64,000 bases of DNA. Source: an uncultured Pelagibacteraceae bacterium (GTDB lineage: Bacteria > Pseudomonadota > Alphaproteobacteria > Pelagibacterales > Pelagibacteraceae). Below are positions 20,812 to 32,116 of this stretch, one piece after another (the stretch's first letter is position 1; each line of letters begins with the position of its first letter). The position numbers were made by a program, and so were the translations under genes. Below the pieces are notes generated by a model. The model was given only the letters and a program-made list of their open reading frames with translations, searched no databases and was not told where the DNA came from. The DNA lies in assembly GCA_902635515.1 (NCBI GenBank), contig CACPOD010000002.1, forward strand, positions 62,001 to 126,000. Direction: 5' to 3'.

Positions 20812-22682
20812 TAAGCTATATGCTTAATAGACTTTCTTTTGACATGTGACAACAAAATATATACTGCTGCAGGAGTTATTCCGTCAATCCTTAGAGCTTG
20901 CCCCATCGTTTTAGGCTTTATTTCTTTAAATTTCGCTTTTACCTCATTAGATAAACCTGATAGCCCGTCATAATTGATTTTATCTGGAATAATTAGGTTT
21001 TCATCCCTCTTAAATGCTAAAATGTCAGCTTTTTGCTTCTTTAAATACCCCCTATAATGAGCATTTATTTCTACTTGTTCGTCAATTTCTATACTAAAAA
21101 AAGGGATGTCAGACCATATTTCCCTAATTTTACTCATATTAACCCCTTTTTGAGTTAAAACTTCGCTAGATGATCTCAATATTCCATCTTTTGCAATTTT
21201 TATTCCGAATTTTTCTGCTCTAGATGGTGATATTTTAGATTCATTCATTTTTAGGCTTATTTGTCTAATTTGTTCAAATTTACTCAGATATACATCTTTT
21301 CTCTCATCACCTATTAAACCAATATCAATTCCCTTTGCAGTTAATCTTTGATCAGCATTATCAGATCTCAAACTTAATCGATATTCTGCTCTTGATGTAA
21401 ACATTCGATATGGCTCAGCTACTCCTTTTGTAACCAAATCATCTATCATTACTCCAATGTAGGCATCAGATCTATCAAGTATGAATGGTTCCAATTTTTT
21501 AACAGACAAGGCAGCATTTATTCCTGCTATAAGGCCTTGTGCAGCAGCTTCCTCATATCCTGTTGTACCGTTAATTTGGCCAGCAAGATAAAGATTGCTT
21601 ATCTTCTTGGTTTCAAGGGTTAAGAATAGTTCTCGTGGATCTATGTAATCATATTCTATTGCATATCCTGGTCTTAATATAGTAACATTTTCTAAACCAT
21701 TGATATTATTACATATTTCTATTTGAACATCAGCTGGGAGTGATGTGGAGATACCATTTGGATAAATTGTGTAATCATTTAGACCTTCTGGTTCTAAAAA
21801 TATCTGGTGACGAACTTTATCTGCAAATTTAACTATCTTATCTTCTATAGATGGACAATATCGTGGTCCCACTCCTTTTATACTACCAGAATACATCGCA
21901 CTCTTTGATAAATTCTTTTCTATAATTTTATGAACCTTCTCATTTGTGTATGTCATTCGGCAGGACACTTGTTTGTTCAAATTTTTTTTTGTTAAGAATG
22001 AAAAAAAATAAGGATTGTCATCTGCAAATTGTTCCTCTAAATTTTCAAAATTAATTGTTCTTGCATCTAGTCTAGGTGGAGTTCCAGTTTTTAATCTTCC
22101 AATTTTAAAATCATATTTTGCTAATTGTTCACTTAAACCTGTAGAAGGTTTTTCATCGTATCTTCCAGCAGGTGTTCTTTCATCACCTATATGTATCAAA
22201 CCATTTAAAAAAGTGCCTGTTGTTAGTATTATCTTGTTAGATAGAACTTTCTTACCTTCTTTAGTTTCAAATCCACTTATTGAATTTTTATTAAAAATAA
22301 ACTTTATTACAGGATCAGAAAAAACGCTTAAATTACAATAGTTTAACAGTTTTTCTTGCATATATTTACGATAAAGTGATCTGTCTGATTGGGTTCTTGG
22401 TCCTCTGACTGCAGGTCCTCTACTTCTATTTAATAATCTAAATTGTATACCTGATTTGTCTGCTACATCACCCATAACACCATCAAGGGCATCTATTTCT
22501 CTAACCAAATGACCTTTACCCAAGCCTCCTATTGCCGGGTTACAAGACATCTCACCGATAGTTTCTATTTTATGAGTAAATAGGGCAGTGTTCACTCCAA
22601 GACGAGCAGAAGCTGCAGCAGCTTCACATCCAGCATGACCTCCTCCAATTACAACAACATCAAATGAAAAATCATTTTTCAT
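20811..22682 (-). CDS. mnmG: tRNA uridine-5-carboxymethylaminomethyl modification enzyme MnmG (GidA)
   Basis: [42 protein letters not shown]. Confidence 0.99.
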   Translation of the reverse strand: MKNDFSFDVVVIGGGHAGCEAAAASARLGVNTALFTHKIETIGEMSCNPAIGGLGKGHLVREIDALDGVMGDVADKSGIQFRLLNRSRGPAVRGPRTQSDRSLYRKYMQEKLLNYCNLSVFSDPVIKFIFNKNSISGFETKEGKKVLSNKIILTTGTFLNGLIHIGDERTPAGRYDEKPSTGLSEQLAKYDFKIGRLKTGTPPRLDARTINFENLEEQFADDNPYFFSFLTKKNLNKQVSCRMTYTNEKVHKIIEKNLSKSAMYSGSIKGVGPRYCPSIEDKIVKFADKVRHQIFLEPEGLNDYTIYPNGISTSLPADVQIEICNNINGLENVTILRPGYAIEYDYIDPRELFLTLETKKISNLYLAGQINGTTGYEEAAAQGLIAGINAALSVKKLEPFILDRSDAYIGVMIDDLVTKGVAEPYRMFTSRAEYRLSLRSDNADQRLTAKGIDIGLIGDERKDVYLSKFEQIRQISLKMNESKISPSRAEKFGIKIAKDGILRSSSEVLTQKGVNMSKIREIWSDIPFFSIEIDEQVEINAHYRGYLKKQKADILAFKRDENLIIPDKINYDGLSGLSNEVKAKFKEIKPKTMGQALRIDGITPAAVYILLSHVKRKSIKHIA

Positions 22683-22799
22683 ATTTCAAATCTATATGTG
22701 ATTATATAATTTACAAGATAGGCTTAATTTTTTGTAAATAAGCCACATTTATCAACGTTTTTAGATAAAAAAATGCAAAAAAACCAGCAAAATTAAGTA

Positions 22800-24131
22800 T
22801 TATTTACCGATGCAAAAATCGTTGAAAATACTACCTAATATCTCCTCTACATCAACTTTTCCAACAATCATGCCTAAATGTCTAGTAGCTAATCTTAAAT
22901 CTTCTGCAGCTTTGTCAAAATCTTCGATTTCTTTTTTTTGATTAAAGTTATTTAGATGATCCAAACACTGCTGCAAATGTTGCCTGTGTCTCTCTCTTGT
23001 AATTAAAATATCATCACTTGTAAGAAATTTATTTTTTAAATTATTTTTTATTTTTAATATTAATTCTTCAATGTTTTTATTTTCTTTAATGGAAATTAAA
23101 ACATGATTTGTTTTTTTAATTTCTGGATCAATATCTTTTTTTAAAAGATCAGATTTATTTATAACTAAAATTGCATTCTCATTTAATAAACCCTTCAAAA
23201 CATCAGTAAAATCAAGGCTTTTTGCATCAACCACAACAAGCTTTAAATCTGCTTCTTCAGCTCTATTTAGAGATAATTTAATTCCTTTTTTTTCTATCTC
23301 ATCTTGAGAATTTCTTATTCCGGCTGTGTCAGAGATTATAACTGGATAACCGTCTACATTTAAATGGGTTTCAATCACGTCTCTAGTTGTACCTGCATGT
23401 TCAGAAACGATTGCGACATCACGATTAGATAAGTGATTCATCAAGCTAGATTTGCCAGCATTAGTTGGTCCCAAAATTGCAATTTTAAAACCTTCTCTAA
23501 TTCTTTCTCCAACTTTTTGATCATTTAATATTTTTTTAATTTTTTTTATTACTTCATCTGAACTATTTCTCATTTCTTCTAAAATATTATTTGGCAAATC
23601 TTCATCAGGAAAATCAATTTTAGCTTCTATATGGGATAAAATTTTTAAAAGTTTTTCTCTTAGAAAATTAAATTGATCAGATGATTTTCCATTCATAATT
23701 TTTATAGCTTGTTGTCTTTGAATTTCAGTTTCTGAAGAAATTAAATCAGCAATACTTTCGGCTTCAAGTAAATTTATCTTTCCATTTTGAAATGCTAGTT
23801 TTGTAAATTCTCCTGGATCTGCCAATCTACAATTTTCTATCTCGGAAAGAGAGGAGTGGAGAGCATCTACGACAGCTTTACTACCATGAACTTGAATTTC
23901 AGCCATATCTTCGCCTGTGTAGCTCTCAGGGCCAGGAAACCAAAGGATTAGCCCCTCATCAATCAGCTCAGAAGTATTGATTTTATTGATTTTTCGAAGA
24001 GTTGCTACTCTAGGTTTGGGAATTTCTTTTCCTGTTAAAAGCTTGATTGCTTTAGATGTTTCATCCCCAGAAATTCTAATAACAGCAACACCTGAAATTC
24101 CAGGTCCACTTGAAAGAGCATAAATAGTCAT
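22800..24131 (-). CDS. mnmE: tRNA modification GTPase MnmE
   Basis: GPTNAGKSSLMN, DTAGIR, C-terminal CIGK. Confidence 0.99.
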   Translation of the reverse strand: MTIYALSSGPGISGVAVIRISGDETSKAIKLLTGKEIPKPRVATLRKINKINTSELIDEGLILWFPGPESYTGEDMAEIQVHGSKAVVDALHSSLSEIENCRLADPGEFTKLAFQNGKINLLEAESIADLISSETEIQRQQAIKIMNGKSSDQFNFLREKLLKILSHIEAKIDFPDEDLPNNILEEMRNSSDEVIKKIKKILNDQKVGERIREGFKIAILGPTNAGKSSLMNHLSNRDVAIVSEHAGTTRDVIETHLNVDGYPVIISDTAGIRNSQDEIEKKGIKLSLNRAEEADLKLVVVDAKSLDFTDVLKGLLNENAILVINKSDLLKKDIDPEIKKTNHVLISIKENKNIEELILKIKNNLKNKFLTSDDILITRERHRQHLQQCLDHLNNFNQKKEIEDFDKAAEDLRLATRHLGMIVGKVDVEEILGSIFNDFCIGK

Positions 24132-24189
24132 AAAAAATAATATGATCTTATATTAAAAAATAATCAATCTATTAATCTTTAATGTGGGT

Positions 24190-25866
24190 TTATTTATTAT
24201 AAATAGCTTCTAAAGAGCCTAGAAATTCCTTTGAAAATTTTTTTGCATCAAATAAAGGTGATTTAAGCAAATTATTAAAAACAATATTTCTTGTATTAAC
24301 AAGTTTTTCCTTATCTAAGTATTCTTTAGCTTTTGAAATATAGTCATTTTCATCATCTGCTATCATAGACATCAAGTTGAGGTTTTTATTTATTGACTCT
24401 CCGCATCTTGAATTAAAGTTATAACCCTTCATTGTCAAAACCGGAACGCCCATCCATAAAGCTTCGAATGAAGTTGTGACACCATTATAAGGAAAAGTAT
24501 CTAAACAAATATCAATTGAGTTATATAGATTTAAATGTTCTTTAAATGGTTTTGATTCACTAAAGATAATAGAATCTAAAACACCATATTTTTTAAACTG
24601 ATTTTTAATATTTGTTGTTTGCAAAGGTATTGAAGATTTTAAAATTAATTTTGAGTTTTTTATTGATTTAAGTATTTCCGACCAAACTCTAACAACATTG
24701 TTATTTATTTTAGCAAAATTATTAAATGAACCAAAAGTCAAATAATTGTTCTTAATAAGAGGTGGAACTTGTTTAACTCTTTCTATCTCAAGTCCCGAAT
24801 GAGTATTCCATATTCCAGATAAATATATAATTTTTTCTGAATATAAATTCATTTCATCATCCATAATTAGGTTTTTATCAGCAAATATATAATCCATTTG
24901 ATCAACGCCAGTGGTATTGCAATAACCAAGCCAAGTTACCTGTATTGGAGCTATACGATTTTTAAACAATACCAATCTATTAGAAGAAGACACTCCCATT
25001 AAATCTACAATGATGTCGTAATTATTTTGCCTGATTTTATTTATTGAATCAATATCATTTAGATCTTTTATGCTAATACTGCCATCACATAATGATTTAA
25101 ATTCTTTGGATGTATAATCATCTTCTTCAGAATTTAAAATCAATGAAATTTCAAATTTATTTTTATCATAATTTAACAAAACTGTTTTTAAGAAATAAGT
25201 TATAGAATGAAAATTTTTAATATCAGAAGAAAGGAAGGCTAATTTTATTTTTTTATTTTTTTTCGTATTTAAAGGAATGAGACTTTCTTTTGAGTATACT
25301 GGCAAATTAGAATTTAAAATTTTACCAAATGTAAAAAAATCTTTTTGCTTCCATGTTTCAATAAAGCAGTTTCTATAAATGTAAGACGATAATACTTTAG
25401 AACTAAGACATTTATTATCTATTAATTTTTTCAAATAAAATAATATTTTCTCTAAATTATTTTGCCTCTTATAAATTCTAACTATTGCTAATATTAATTT
25501 TTCATTAAAACCAAAATATTTATCAGCATCATAAAAATATAATATTGCTTCATCAATAAGAACTGAAATTTGATCTTCCTTTACAATATCAATTTTTTCA
25601 TCAAAAATTTCTGCACTTGAATTAATAAAATTAATTAGCGCTTCAAGACTGCTTTTTGAGGTCTTTTCTTTTAAATAGGCCTCTTTAAAATTAAAATTGG
25701 CTGATATTAAATCATTCGCATCTCTTCTTAATAATTTGCATGCTCCAAGAAGATTGAGTAAACCTGATGACCTTTGCTTTTCATCTAAACTTTCAATTTC
25801 TGTAATAATTTCGGAATACTTTTTTTCTAAATATAGTTTTTGAAATTTAATATTTTTTTCACTCAT
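24190..25866 (-). CDS. O-GlcNAc transferase/SPINDLY-like glycosyltransferase (GT41)
   Basis: LYNSIDICLDTFPYNGVTTSFEALWMGVPVLTMKGYNFNSRCGESIN. Confidence 0.85.
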   Translation of the reverse strand: MSEKNIKFQKLYLEKKYSEIITEIESLDEKQRSSGLLNLLGACKLLRRDANDLISANFNFKEAYLKEKTSKSSLEALINFINSSAEIFDEKIDIVKEDQISVLIDEAILYFYDADKYFGFNEKLILAIVRIYKRQNNLEKILFYLKKLIDNKCLSSKVLSSYIYRNCFIETWKQKDFFTFGKILNSNLPVYSKESLIPLNTKKNKKIKLAFLSSDIKNFHSITYFLKTVLLNYDKNKFEISLILNSEEDDYTSKEFKSLCDGSISIKDLNDIDSINKIRQNNYDIIVDLMGVSSSNRLVLFKNRIAPIQVTWLGYCNTTGVDQMDYIFADKNLIMDDEMNLYSEKIIYLSGIWNTHSGLEIERVKQVPPLIKNNYLTFGSFNNFAKINNNVVRVWSEILKSIKNSKLILKSSIPLQTTNIKNQFKKYGVLDSIIFSESKPFKEHLNLYNSIDICLDTFPYNGVTTSFEALWMGVPVLTMKGYNFNSRCGESINKNLNLMSMIADDENDYISKAKEYLDKEKLVNTRNIVFNNLLKSPLFDAKKFSKEFLGSLEAIYNK

Positions 25867-25884
25867 TTAAAAATGAAAAAGATA

Positions 25885-27153
25885 CTATGCGGGTTTATTC
25901 ATGGAATTGAAAAATTCTGCGTTATTTTTGGTATCTTTTAATTTTGAGTTTATAAATTCTATAGCGTCCATGGTTCCCATAGGGGCTATAATTCTTCTGA
26001 GAACATTCATTTTTTGTAAATCATTTTTATCAAATAGTAATTCTTCTCTTCTTGTTCCTGATTTTGTTATATCAATAGCTGGATATATTCTTTTATCTGC
26101 AATTTTTCTGTCTAATATTGTTTCGCTGTTACCTGTTCCTTTAAATTCTTCAAAAATTACTTCATCCATTCTGCTTCCCGTATCAATTAAAGCAGTAGAA
26201 ATAATTGTCAGTGAACCTCCTTCTTCAATATTTCTTGCGGCACCAAAAAACCTTTTGGGTCTTTGAAGTGCATTCGCATCAACACCTCCTGTTAAAACTT
26301 TACCAGAACTTGGTATAACTGCATTATATGCTCTTCCTAATCTTGTTATGGAATCTAGTAATATAATAACATCTTTTTTATGTTCGGTTAATCTTTTAGC
26401 TTTTTCAATAACCATTTCAGCCACTGCTACATGCCTTTGAGCTGGTTCATCAAAAGTAGAGCTTATTACCTCACCTTTTACAGTTCTTTGCATGTCTGTT
26501 ACTTCTTCTGGACGTTCATCTATCAGCAGTACCATAAGGTAACATTCTGGATAATTTTTAGCTATTGAGTTTGCTATGCTTTGTAAAATCATTGTCTTTC
26601 CAGCTTTGGGCGGGGAAATAATTATTGATCTTTGTCCTTTACCGATTGGACTAACTAGATCAATAAGTCTCGGAGTTAAATCTTGTTTTTTTTGAACTTT
26701 TGTAGTTTCAACTTCCATGACCAATTGTTTGTCTGGATAAAGTGGTGTTAAGTTATCAAAAGCAATTTTGTGCCTAGCTTTTTCAGGTTCTTCAAAGTTT
26801 ATCTTGCTCACCTGCAATAACGCAAAATATCTTTCACCTTCTTTAGGTGCTCTTACTGGTCCCTCGACCGTATCACCGGTTCTCAGTCCGAATTTTCTTA
26901 TCTGGCTTGGACTAACATATATGTCATCTGGTCCAGGGAGATAATTGGATTCCATTGCTCTAAGAAACCCAAATCCGTCTTGCAACAATTGCAAAACACC
27001 TACTCCTGTGATTTCCTCTTTTTCAGCAACTTTTTTAAGAATTGCAAAAAGTATTTCTTGTTTTCTTAACGTGCTAGCATTTTCAATACCAAGCTCTTCT
27101 GCCTGTGTAATAAGCTGTTCAGATGATTTTAGTTTTAATTCCTGTATATTCAT
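25885..27153 (-). CDS. rho: Transcription termination factor Rho
   Basis: [55 protein letters not shown]. Confidence 0.99.
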   Translation of the reverse strand: MNIQELKLKSSEQLITQAEELGIENASTLRKQEILFAILKKVAEKEEITGVGVLQLLQDGFGFLRAMESNYLPGPDDIYVSPSQIRKFGLRTGDTVEGPVRAPKEGERYFALLQVSKINFEEPEKARHKIAFDNLTPLYPDKQLVMEVETTKVQKKQDLTPRLIDLVSPIGKGQRSIIISPPKAGKTMILQSIANSIAKNYPECYLMVLLIDERPEEVTDMQRTVKGEVISSTFDEPAQRHVAVAEMVIEKAKRLTEHKKDVIILLDSITRLGRAYNAVIPSSGKVLTGGVDANALQRPKRFFGAARNIEEGGSLTIISTALIDTGSRMDEVIFEEFKGTGNSETILDRKIADKRIYPAIDITKSGTRREELLFDKNDLQKMNVLRRIIAPMGTMDAIEFINSKLKDTKNNAEFFNSMNKPA

Positions 27154-27219
27154 GATTAATTTTTTGATAAGGACTTATCAGATAGACTTAATATATATAC
27201 TACCGTTATTATTTCAACC

Positions 27220-27654
27220 CTAGATTGGCTTAAAAATAGCTAAGAATATAACGATTATTAAGATAACTGTCGGTATTTCATTAATAATTCTAAAGAATTT
27301 TGCCGATCTTGTGTTTGTAGAATTTTTTAAAGTAATTAGACATTTACCTAAATAGTCATTGTATGCAGATAACAATATCACCAAGACAATCTTTATTTGA
27401 AACCATAATTGAGAAAAAATCTCTATTCCATTAAGATAAATTAATACCAATCCTAAAATCCATGTTAAAATCATTGCAGGTCGCATAATGTAAAAAAACA
27501 ATCTTTTTTCCATCACCTCAAATATATCTGTTGCTTCTTTTTTTTCTTTATTTTCAACATGGTAAACAAAGATCCTAGGAAGATATAAAAGACCAGCCAT
27601 CCAAGAAACAACCGCTATTAGATGTAAGGATTTAAATAATAAATACAAATTCAT
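27220..27654 (-). CDS. hemJ: Protoporphyrinogen oxidase HemJ
   Basis: Membrane protein LKSLHLIAVVSWMAGLLYLPRIFVYH; adjacent to hemH/hemE. Confidence 0.9.
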   Translation of the reverse strand: MNLYLLFKSLHLIAVVSWMAGLLYLPRIFVYHVENKEKKEATDIFEVMEKRLFFYIMRPAMILTWILGLVLIYLNGIEIFSQLWFQIKIVLVILLSAYNDYLGKCLITLKNSTNTRSAKFFRIINEIPTVILIIVIFLAIFKPI

Positions 27655-27657
27655 ATG

Positions 27658-28653
27658 TCAGATATTTCTTTCAATTAAGGAAGTTAGTAAATTGATATGA
27701 TCATTGTTATCATTTAAGCAAGGAACCATATCAAAATTTTTTCCTCCTGAATTTAAAAAACTTTCTTTAGCTTGAATTTGTATTTCCTCCAAAGTCTCTA
27801 CGCAATCAGATGCAAAACCTGGACAGATTGTAAGAACATTTTTTACACCCTCTTTAGGCAGACTTTCCAGAGTTTTGTCAGTATATGGCTGAAGCCACTC
27901 TTGCGGACCAAATCTTGACTGAAATGTGGTTTTTATTTTAATTGAACTAAATTTTTCTGAGATAAGTCTTGTCGTTTTATGACAATAACAATGATATGGA
28001 TCACCTTTATCAAAATATTTTTTTGGTATCCCGTGATAAGAAGCTACGATGAGATCTGGTTTCCAACTAATTTCACTTATTTTTTTATTAATCGAATTAA
28101 CAAGCGCATCAATGTAAAGTACATCAGATTCGTAATGAGAAATTATTTTTAAGGAAGGTTGCCACCTCATTTTCATCAAAGTTCTGTATACCTCATCACA
28201 AACTGTTGCTGTTGTAGCTGCTGCGTATTGCGGGTAAAGTGGAAGTATCACTAGATTTTCACAACCCATTTTGTGCAACTTATGAATCTTGCTCTTAATA
28301 CTAGGATTCCCATACCTCATGGCAAAATCTATAAAAACATTTTTATTTGATAGTAAATTGGAAATTTTTTCACTTTGCTTTTTCGTATAATAAAGAAGTG
28401 GAGAAATATTTTCATCTTTCATCCAAATTTCTTTATAAGCTTTTGCAGTTTTAGAAGGTCTAAAATTTAAGATAAACAGATTTAAAATAATTTGCCAAAC
28501 TAAGGGATTTACCTCGATAACTCTTCTGTCAGAAAGAAACTCTTTTAAATATTTTCTTATATCAAACCAACTAGTAGAATCAGGTGTACCAAGATTGATT
28601 ATGAGCACACCTGTATTGCCATATTTTATAGGTGGGTGATTTTTTTCAATCAT
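27658..28653 (-). CDS. hemH: Ferrochelatase
   Basis: GVLIINLGTPDS, SYHGIPKKYFDKGDPY, PGFASDCVETLEEI. Confidence 0.97.
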   Translation of the reverse strand: MIEKNHPPIKYGNTGVLIINLGTPDSTSWFDIRKYLKEFLSDRRVIEVNPLVWQIILNLFILNFRPSKTAKAYKEIWMKDENISPLLYYTKKQSEKISNLLSNKNVFIDFAMRYGNPSIKSKIHKLHKMGCENLVILPLYPQYAAATTATVCDEVYRTLMKMRWQPSLKIISHYESDVLYIDALVNSINKKISEISWKPDLIVASYHGIPKKYFDKGDPYHCYCHKTTRLISEKFSSIKIKTTFQSRFGPQEWLQPYTDKTLESLPKEGVKNVLTICPGFASDCVETLEEIQIQAKESFLNSGGKNFDMVPCLNDNNDHINLLTSLIERNI

Positions 28654-29654
28654 TTAAAATCTTTTACAATTTTAATTAGGTTTTTAACCATTTCTGGATT
28701 TGTTTCGGGAAGAATACCATGACCAAGATTAAATATATATGGATGATCTCGAAAAATTTCCAAATATTTAGAAGCTTCTTGTTTTAACGTTTCATTATCA
28801 GTTAACAAAATTTTTGGATCTAAACCACCTTGTATAGGTATATTTATATCTCTTAGTATCTTTTTGGGATCAATATTATAGTCGATACTAATAGCATCAG
28901 GTTTAACAATATCACAAAATTCTTTATAATTTTTTATTTCCCTTGGAAAACATATCACTGGCACATTTAAAGATTTTACATAATTTACTAAATTTAAAGT
29001 TGGAGTATAAACATAATTAGGTAACTCTTTTTCTTCTAATAACCCTGCCCAACTATCAAATATTTGGATTATATTTGCACCATTATCTATTTGATTTTTA
29101 ATATGAATTTTTAAAAATTTTTCAATAATTAATAGAACTCTATTTATTAAAAAATCGTCATTAAAAAAATTTTCTTTTAATTTTTTTTTAGGCGATTGTT
29201 GATTAATTATATAAACTAATAATGTCCATGGTGCACCAACAAAGCCTATAGTGTTTTTGTTATTTAGAATAGGGTCTGTACTTACCTTTTTTATTGCTTT
29301 GTATACACGGTGTATTTTTTCTACAAAATCAATTTCATCAATCTTAGTAATGTCGTTTAAATTTAATACTCCTAATTTTGGTCCAAAGTTTTTTTCAAAT
29401 TCTACTCTTTGACCCAAACCATATGGAAGCATTAAGATATCTGAAAATATTATTGCAGCATCTAGATCAAATCTTTTTAATGGTTGTAGAGTTATTTCTG
29501 AAGATAAATCATCATTTAAACACAAATTAATAAAGTTAGGGTTTTCTTTTCTTATTTCTCTAAATTCTGGTAAATATCTGCCAGCCTGTCTCATAATCCA
29601 TATAGGGTTAAACGAAGTGTCTTTATTAATTATTACTTTGTTCAAAGGTTTCAT
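28650..29654 (-). CDS. hemE: Uroporphyrinogen decarboxylase
   Basis: PIWIMRQAGRYLPEFRE, FNLGHGILPETNPE. Confidence 0.98.
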   Translation of the reverse strand: MKPLNKVIINKDTSFNPIWIMRQAGRYLPEFREIRKENPNFINLCLNDDLSSEITLQPLKRFDLDAAIIFSDILMLPYGLGQRVEFEKNFGPKLGVLNLNDITKIDEIDFVEKIHRVYKAIKKVSTDPILNNKNTIGFVGAPWTLLVYIINQQSPKKKLKENFFNDDFLINRVLLIIEKFLKIHIKNQIDNGANIIQIFDSWAGLLEEKELPNYVYTPTLNLVNYVKSLNVPVICFPREIKNYKEFCDIVKPDAISIDYNIDPKKILRDINIPIQGGLDPKILLTDNETLKQEASKYLEIFRDHPYIFNLGHGILPETNPEMVKNLIKIVKDFK

Positions 29655-29920
29655 AAATAAGTATTATTAATTATTGTAGTTGTAATATATCTTGTTAATA
29701 AAGGTGATTAATTTTTATAAACATTATATTCACAATTTACCAACATGTTATTTGAATAAAATTGTTTAAAATGAAGCTTTTTTGCCATATTAATTTTTGT
29801 GGATTGTTTTACCCTATTTATTATTAATGTTAATAAATAACAGTTTTTACAAGGTTTATTTAAAAAAATTAAAATTGTGTAATTTAATTAAAATATTACA
29901 AATTTATTAACAATTTATTC
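29655..29920. other. Candidate chromosomal origin of replication (oriC)
   Basis: AT-rich 266-bp gap between divergent hemE and ppsR, flanked by opposite-strand gene blocks; near-consensus DnaA-box-like ATATTCACA (29726-29734) and TGTGGATTG (29798-29806); hemE-side location matches Caulobacter. Confidence 0.6.
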
Positions 29921-30748
29921 ATGAGTAATACATATCAAATATATTTAATTTCAGACTCAACGGGTGAGACCTTAGATAGAATATTTTTAGCTCTGAAGGC
30001 TCAATTTTTAAATATAGAATATAAGGTTCATTCTTACTCTTTTACAAGGACAGAAAATCAAATTTTAAAAATTCTAGAGGACGCAAAAAAAAATGAAAAT
30101 TCAATAATCTTATACACAATTGTGGATAACAACTTAGCCAAATACCTTGCGAATGCGAGCGATAATAAAAATATTCCATGTTTTGGCGTTTTAGGAAATT
30201 TAATTCTAAATTTTTCAAAAATATTAAATCAAAAAGCAACACATGAACCAAGCGGTCAACATATATTAAACGAAGAGTACTATGATAGAATTGAAGCAAT
30301 TCAATTTACAATGAATCATGATGATGGAAATTTAATAAACGAAGTAAATAAATCTGATATTATTCTTGTAGGCGTGAGTAGAACGAGTAAAACACCAACA
30401 TCTATTTACTTAGCCAACAAAGGATTTAAAACGTCAAATATTCCATTAGTAAATGAAAATTCTTTGCCAGACTCCCTTAAAAAAAACCCACAGATGACAT
30501 GTGTTGTAGGATTAAGTACAGAGCCCGAAAGATTAGCTGATTTAAGAAAAAATAGAATGAATTCTTTAAAAGAAACAGAAAATATTGAATATACAGATTT
30601 AGAAAATATTAAAAAAGAAGTCTTAGAGGCAAAAAAAACATTTCAAAAATATAAATGGCCCCTCATAGACGTAACAAGAAAGTCAGTCGAAGAAACAGCG
30701 GCTTCTATAATTAAAATTCACGAAATATATTTAAACAATGTTAAATAA
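29921..30748 (+). CDS. ppsR: Pyruvate,phosphate dikinase / PEP synthase regulatory protein (DUF299)
   Basis: LISDSTGETLDRI, GVSRTSKTPTSIYLANKGFKTSNIPLV. Confidence 0.93.
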   Translation: MSNTYQIYLISDSTGETLDRIFLALKAQFLNIEYKVHSYSFTRTENQILKILEDAKKNENSIILYTIVDNNLAKYLANASDNKNIPCFGVLGNLILNFSKILNQKATHEPSGQHILNEEYYDRIEAIQFTMNHDDGNLINEVNKSDIILVGVSRTSKTPTSIYLANKGFKTSNIPLVNENSLPDSLKKNPQMTCVVGLSTEPERLADLRKNRMNSLKETENIEYTDLENIKKEVLEAKKTFQKYKWPLIDVTRKSVEETAASIIKIHEIYLNNVK

Positions 30749-31322
30749 AATTATTCTTGCCTCACAAAGCAAGGTTAGAAAAGAAATTTTAGATAAAAAT
30801 AATATCGAAAGTGATGTTGTGCCATCAAATGTGGATGAGGATATAGTGAAAGAAAGTTTAATTAAAGAAAAAGCGACACCAGAAATCATCTCAAAAAATT
30901 TAGCAGAGTTAAAAGCAAACAAGGTCAGTATGAAAAAAACTGATGAAATTGTTTTAGGTGCAGACAGTGTGATAGACTTGAACGGTGAATTAATATCAAA
31001 GCCAGAAACTAGAGAAGAAGCGATGAAAATATTAAAGAAACTCAATGGTAAATCACATTTTTTGATTAGTTCTGTCTGTGTATCAAAAAATGGATCAATG
31101 ATTTGGAATTATACTGATAAGGCCACATTAATCATGAAAGATTTTTCTGATGATCAATTAAAAAGTTATTTATCTAAAATACCCGATGAAACTCTTTATG
31201 CTTATAATGTTTATCAAATAGAAGGAGAGGGAAGAAGCTTGTTTGCAAGTATAGAGGGAGATGAGGATACAATTATGGGGTTACCTGTAAAAAAAATTAA
31301 GGAATACATAAGTTCATTGTAA
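30738..31322 (+). CDS. maf: Maf-family nucleoside triphosphate pyrophosphatase
   Basis: IILASQSKVRKEIL, LGADSVIDLNGELISKP. Confidence 0.93.
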   Translation: MLNKIILASQSKVRKEILDKNNIESDVVPSNVDEDIVKESLIKEKATPEIISKNLAELKANKVSMKKTDEIVLGADSVIDLNGELISKPETREEAMKILKKLNGKSHFLISSVCVSKNGSMIWNYTDKATLIMKDFSDDQLKSYLSKIPDETLYAYNVYQIEGEGRSLFASIEGDEDTIMGLPVKKIKEYISSL

Positions 31323-32116
31323 TGAAAAAATATTTTGTAATTGGCAATCCCATTGATCATTCTTTATCACCCAAACTTCATAACTATTGGCTTAAAGAAA
31401 ACAATATTGATGCTATTTATGATAAAAAAAAAATTGATGAGAAAGATTTACTAAATACAATTTTAGAGGTCAAAGAAAAAAAAACAGAAGGTATCAACGT
31501 TACCGTCCCATTTAAAAAATCAGTAATTCCTTATTTAGACAAATTAAGCCAGGAGGCAGAACAAACTCAATCAGTAAATACAATTACTTTTGATAATGGC
31601 GATCTAGTTGGACATAATACGGATATTAGTGGTTTTGATACTGCGATTAAAAAGTTAAATTTTAAAATGAAGGGTAAGAAAGTTTTAATTTTGGGGGCTG
31701 GTGGTGTAGTTCCCTCAATAATTTTTGCCTTAAAAAATATGGGTGTTCAAGAGATTATAATTAGCAACAGAACTAGAGAGAAGGCAGAAAATTTGAAAGA
31801 TTTATTTGATAACCTAAAAATTATAGAATGGGGGAATTTGACAGATTTTCATATGGTAATAAATGCAACAAGTCTTGGTTTAAATAATGAGAGAATAAAT
31901 TTAGATTTTTCAAGTTTAGGACACGATAAATTATTTTATGATGTAATTTATAATCCACAAGAAACTAGTTTTTTGAAGATGGGAAAACGATTAGGACACA
32001 AGACAGAGAATGGAAAAACTATGTTTGTGTATCAGGCGTTAGAGGCATTTAAATTATGGCACAATATAGAACCAAAAGTTAATGCAGACACATTTAAGCT
32101 TTTAGATAATGATTAG
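31322..32116 (+). CDS. aroE: Shikimate dehydrogenase
   Basis: VIGNPIDHSLSPKLHNYWL, GINVTVPFKK, ILGAGGVVPSI. Confidence 0.96.
   Translation: MKKYFVIGNPIDHSLSPKLHNYWLKENNIDAIYDKKKIDEKDLLNTILEVKEKKTEGINVTVPFKKSVIPYLDKLSQEAEQTQSVNTITFDNGDLVGHNTDISGFDTAIKKLNFKMKGKKVLILGAGGVVPSIIFALKNMGVQEIIISNRTREKAENLKDLFDNLKIIEWGNLTDFHMVINATSLGLNNERINLDFSSLGHDKLFYDVIYNPQETSFLKMGKRLGHKTENGKTMFVYQALEAFKLWHNIEPKVNADTFKLLDND

Noticed and set aside
29876-29884. TGTGTAATT as a third DnaA box in the oriC candidate
   Set aside because: Only 6/9 to the consensus in a very AT-rich region; not distinguishable from chance.
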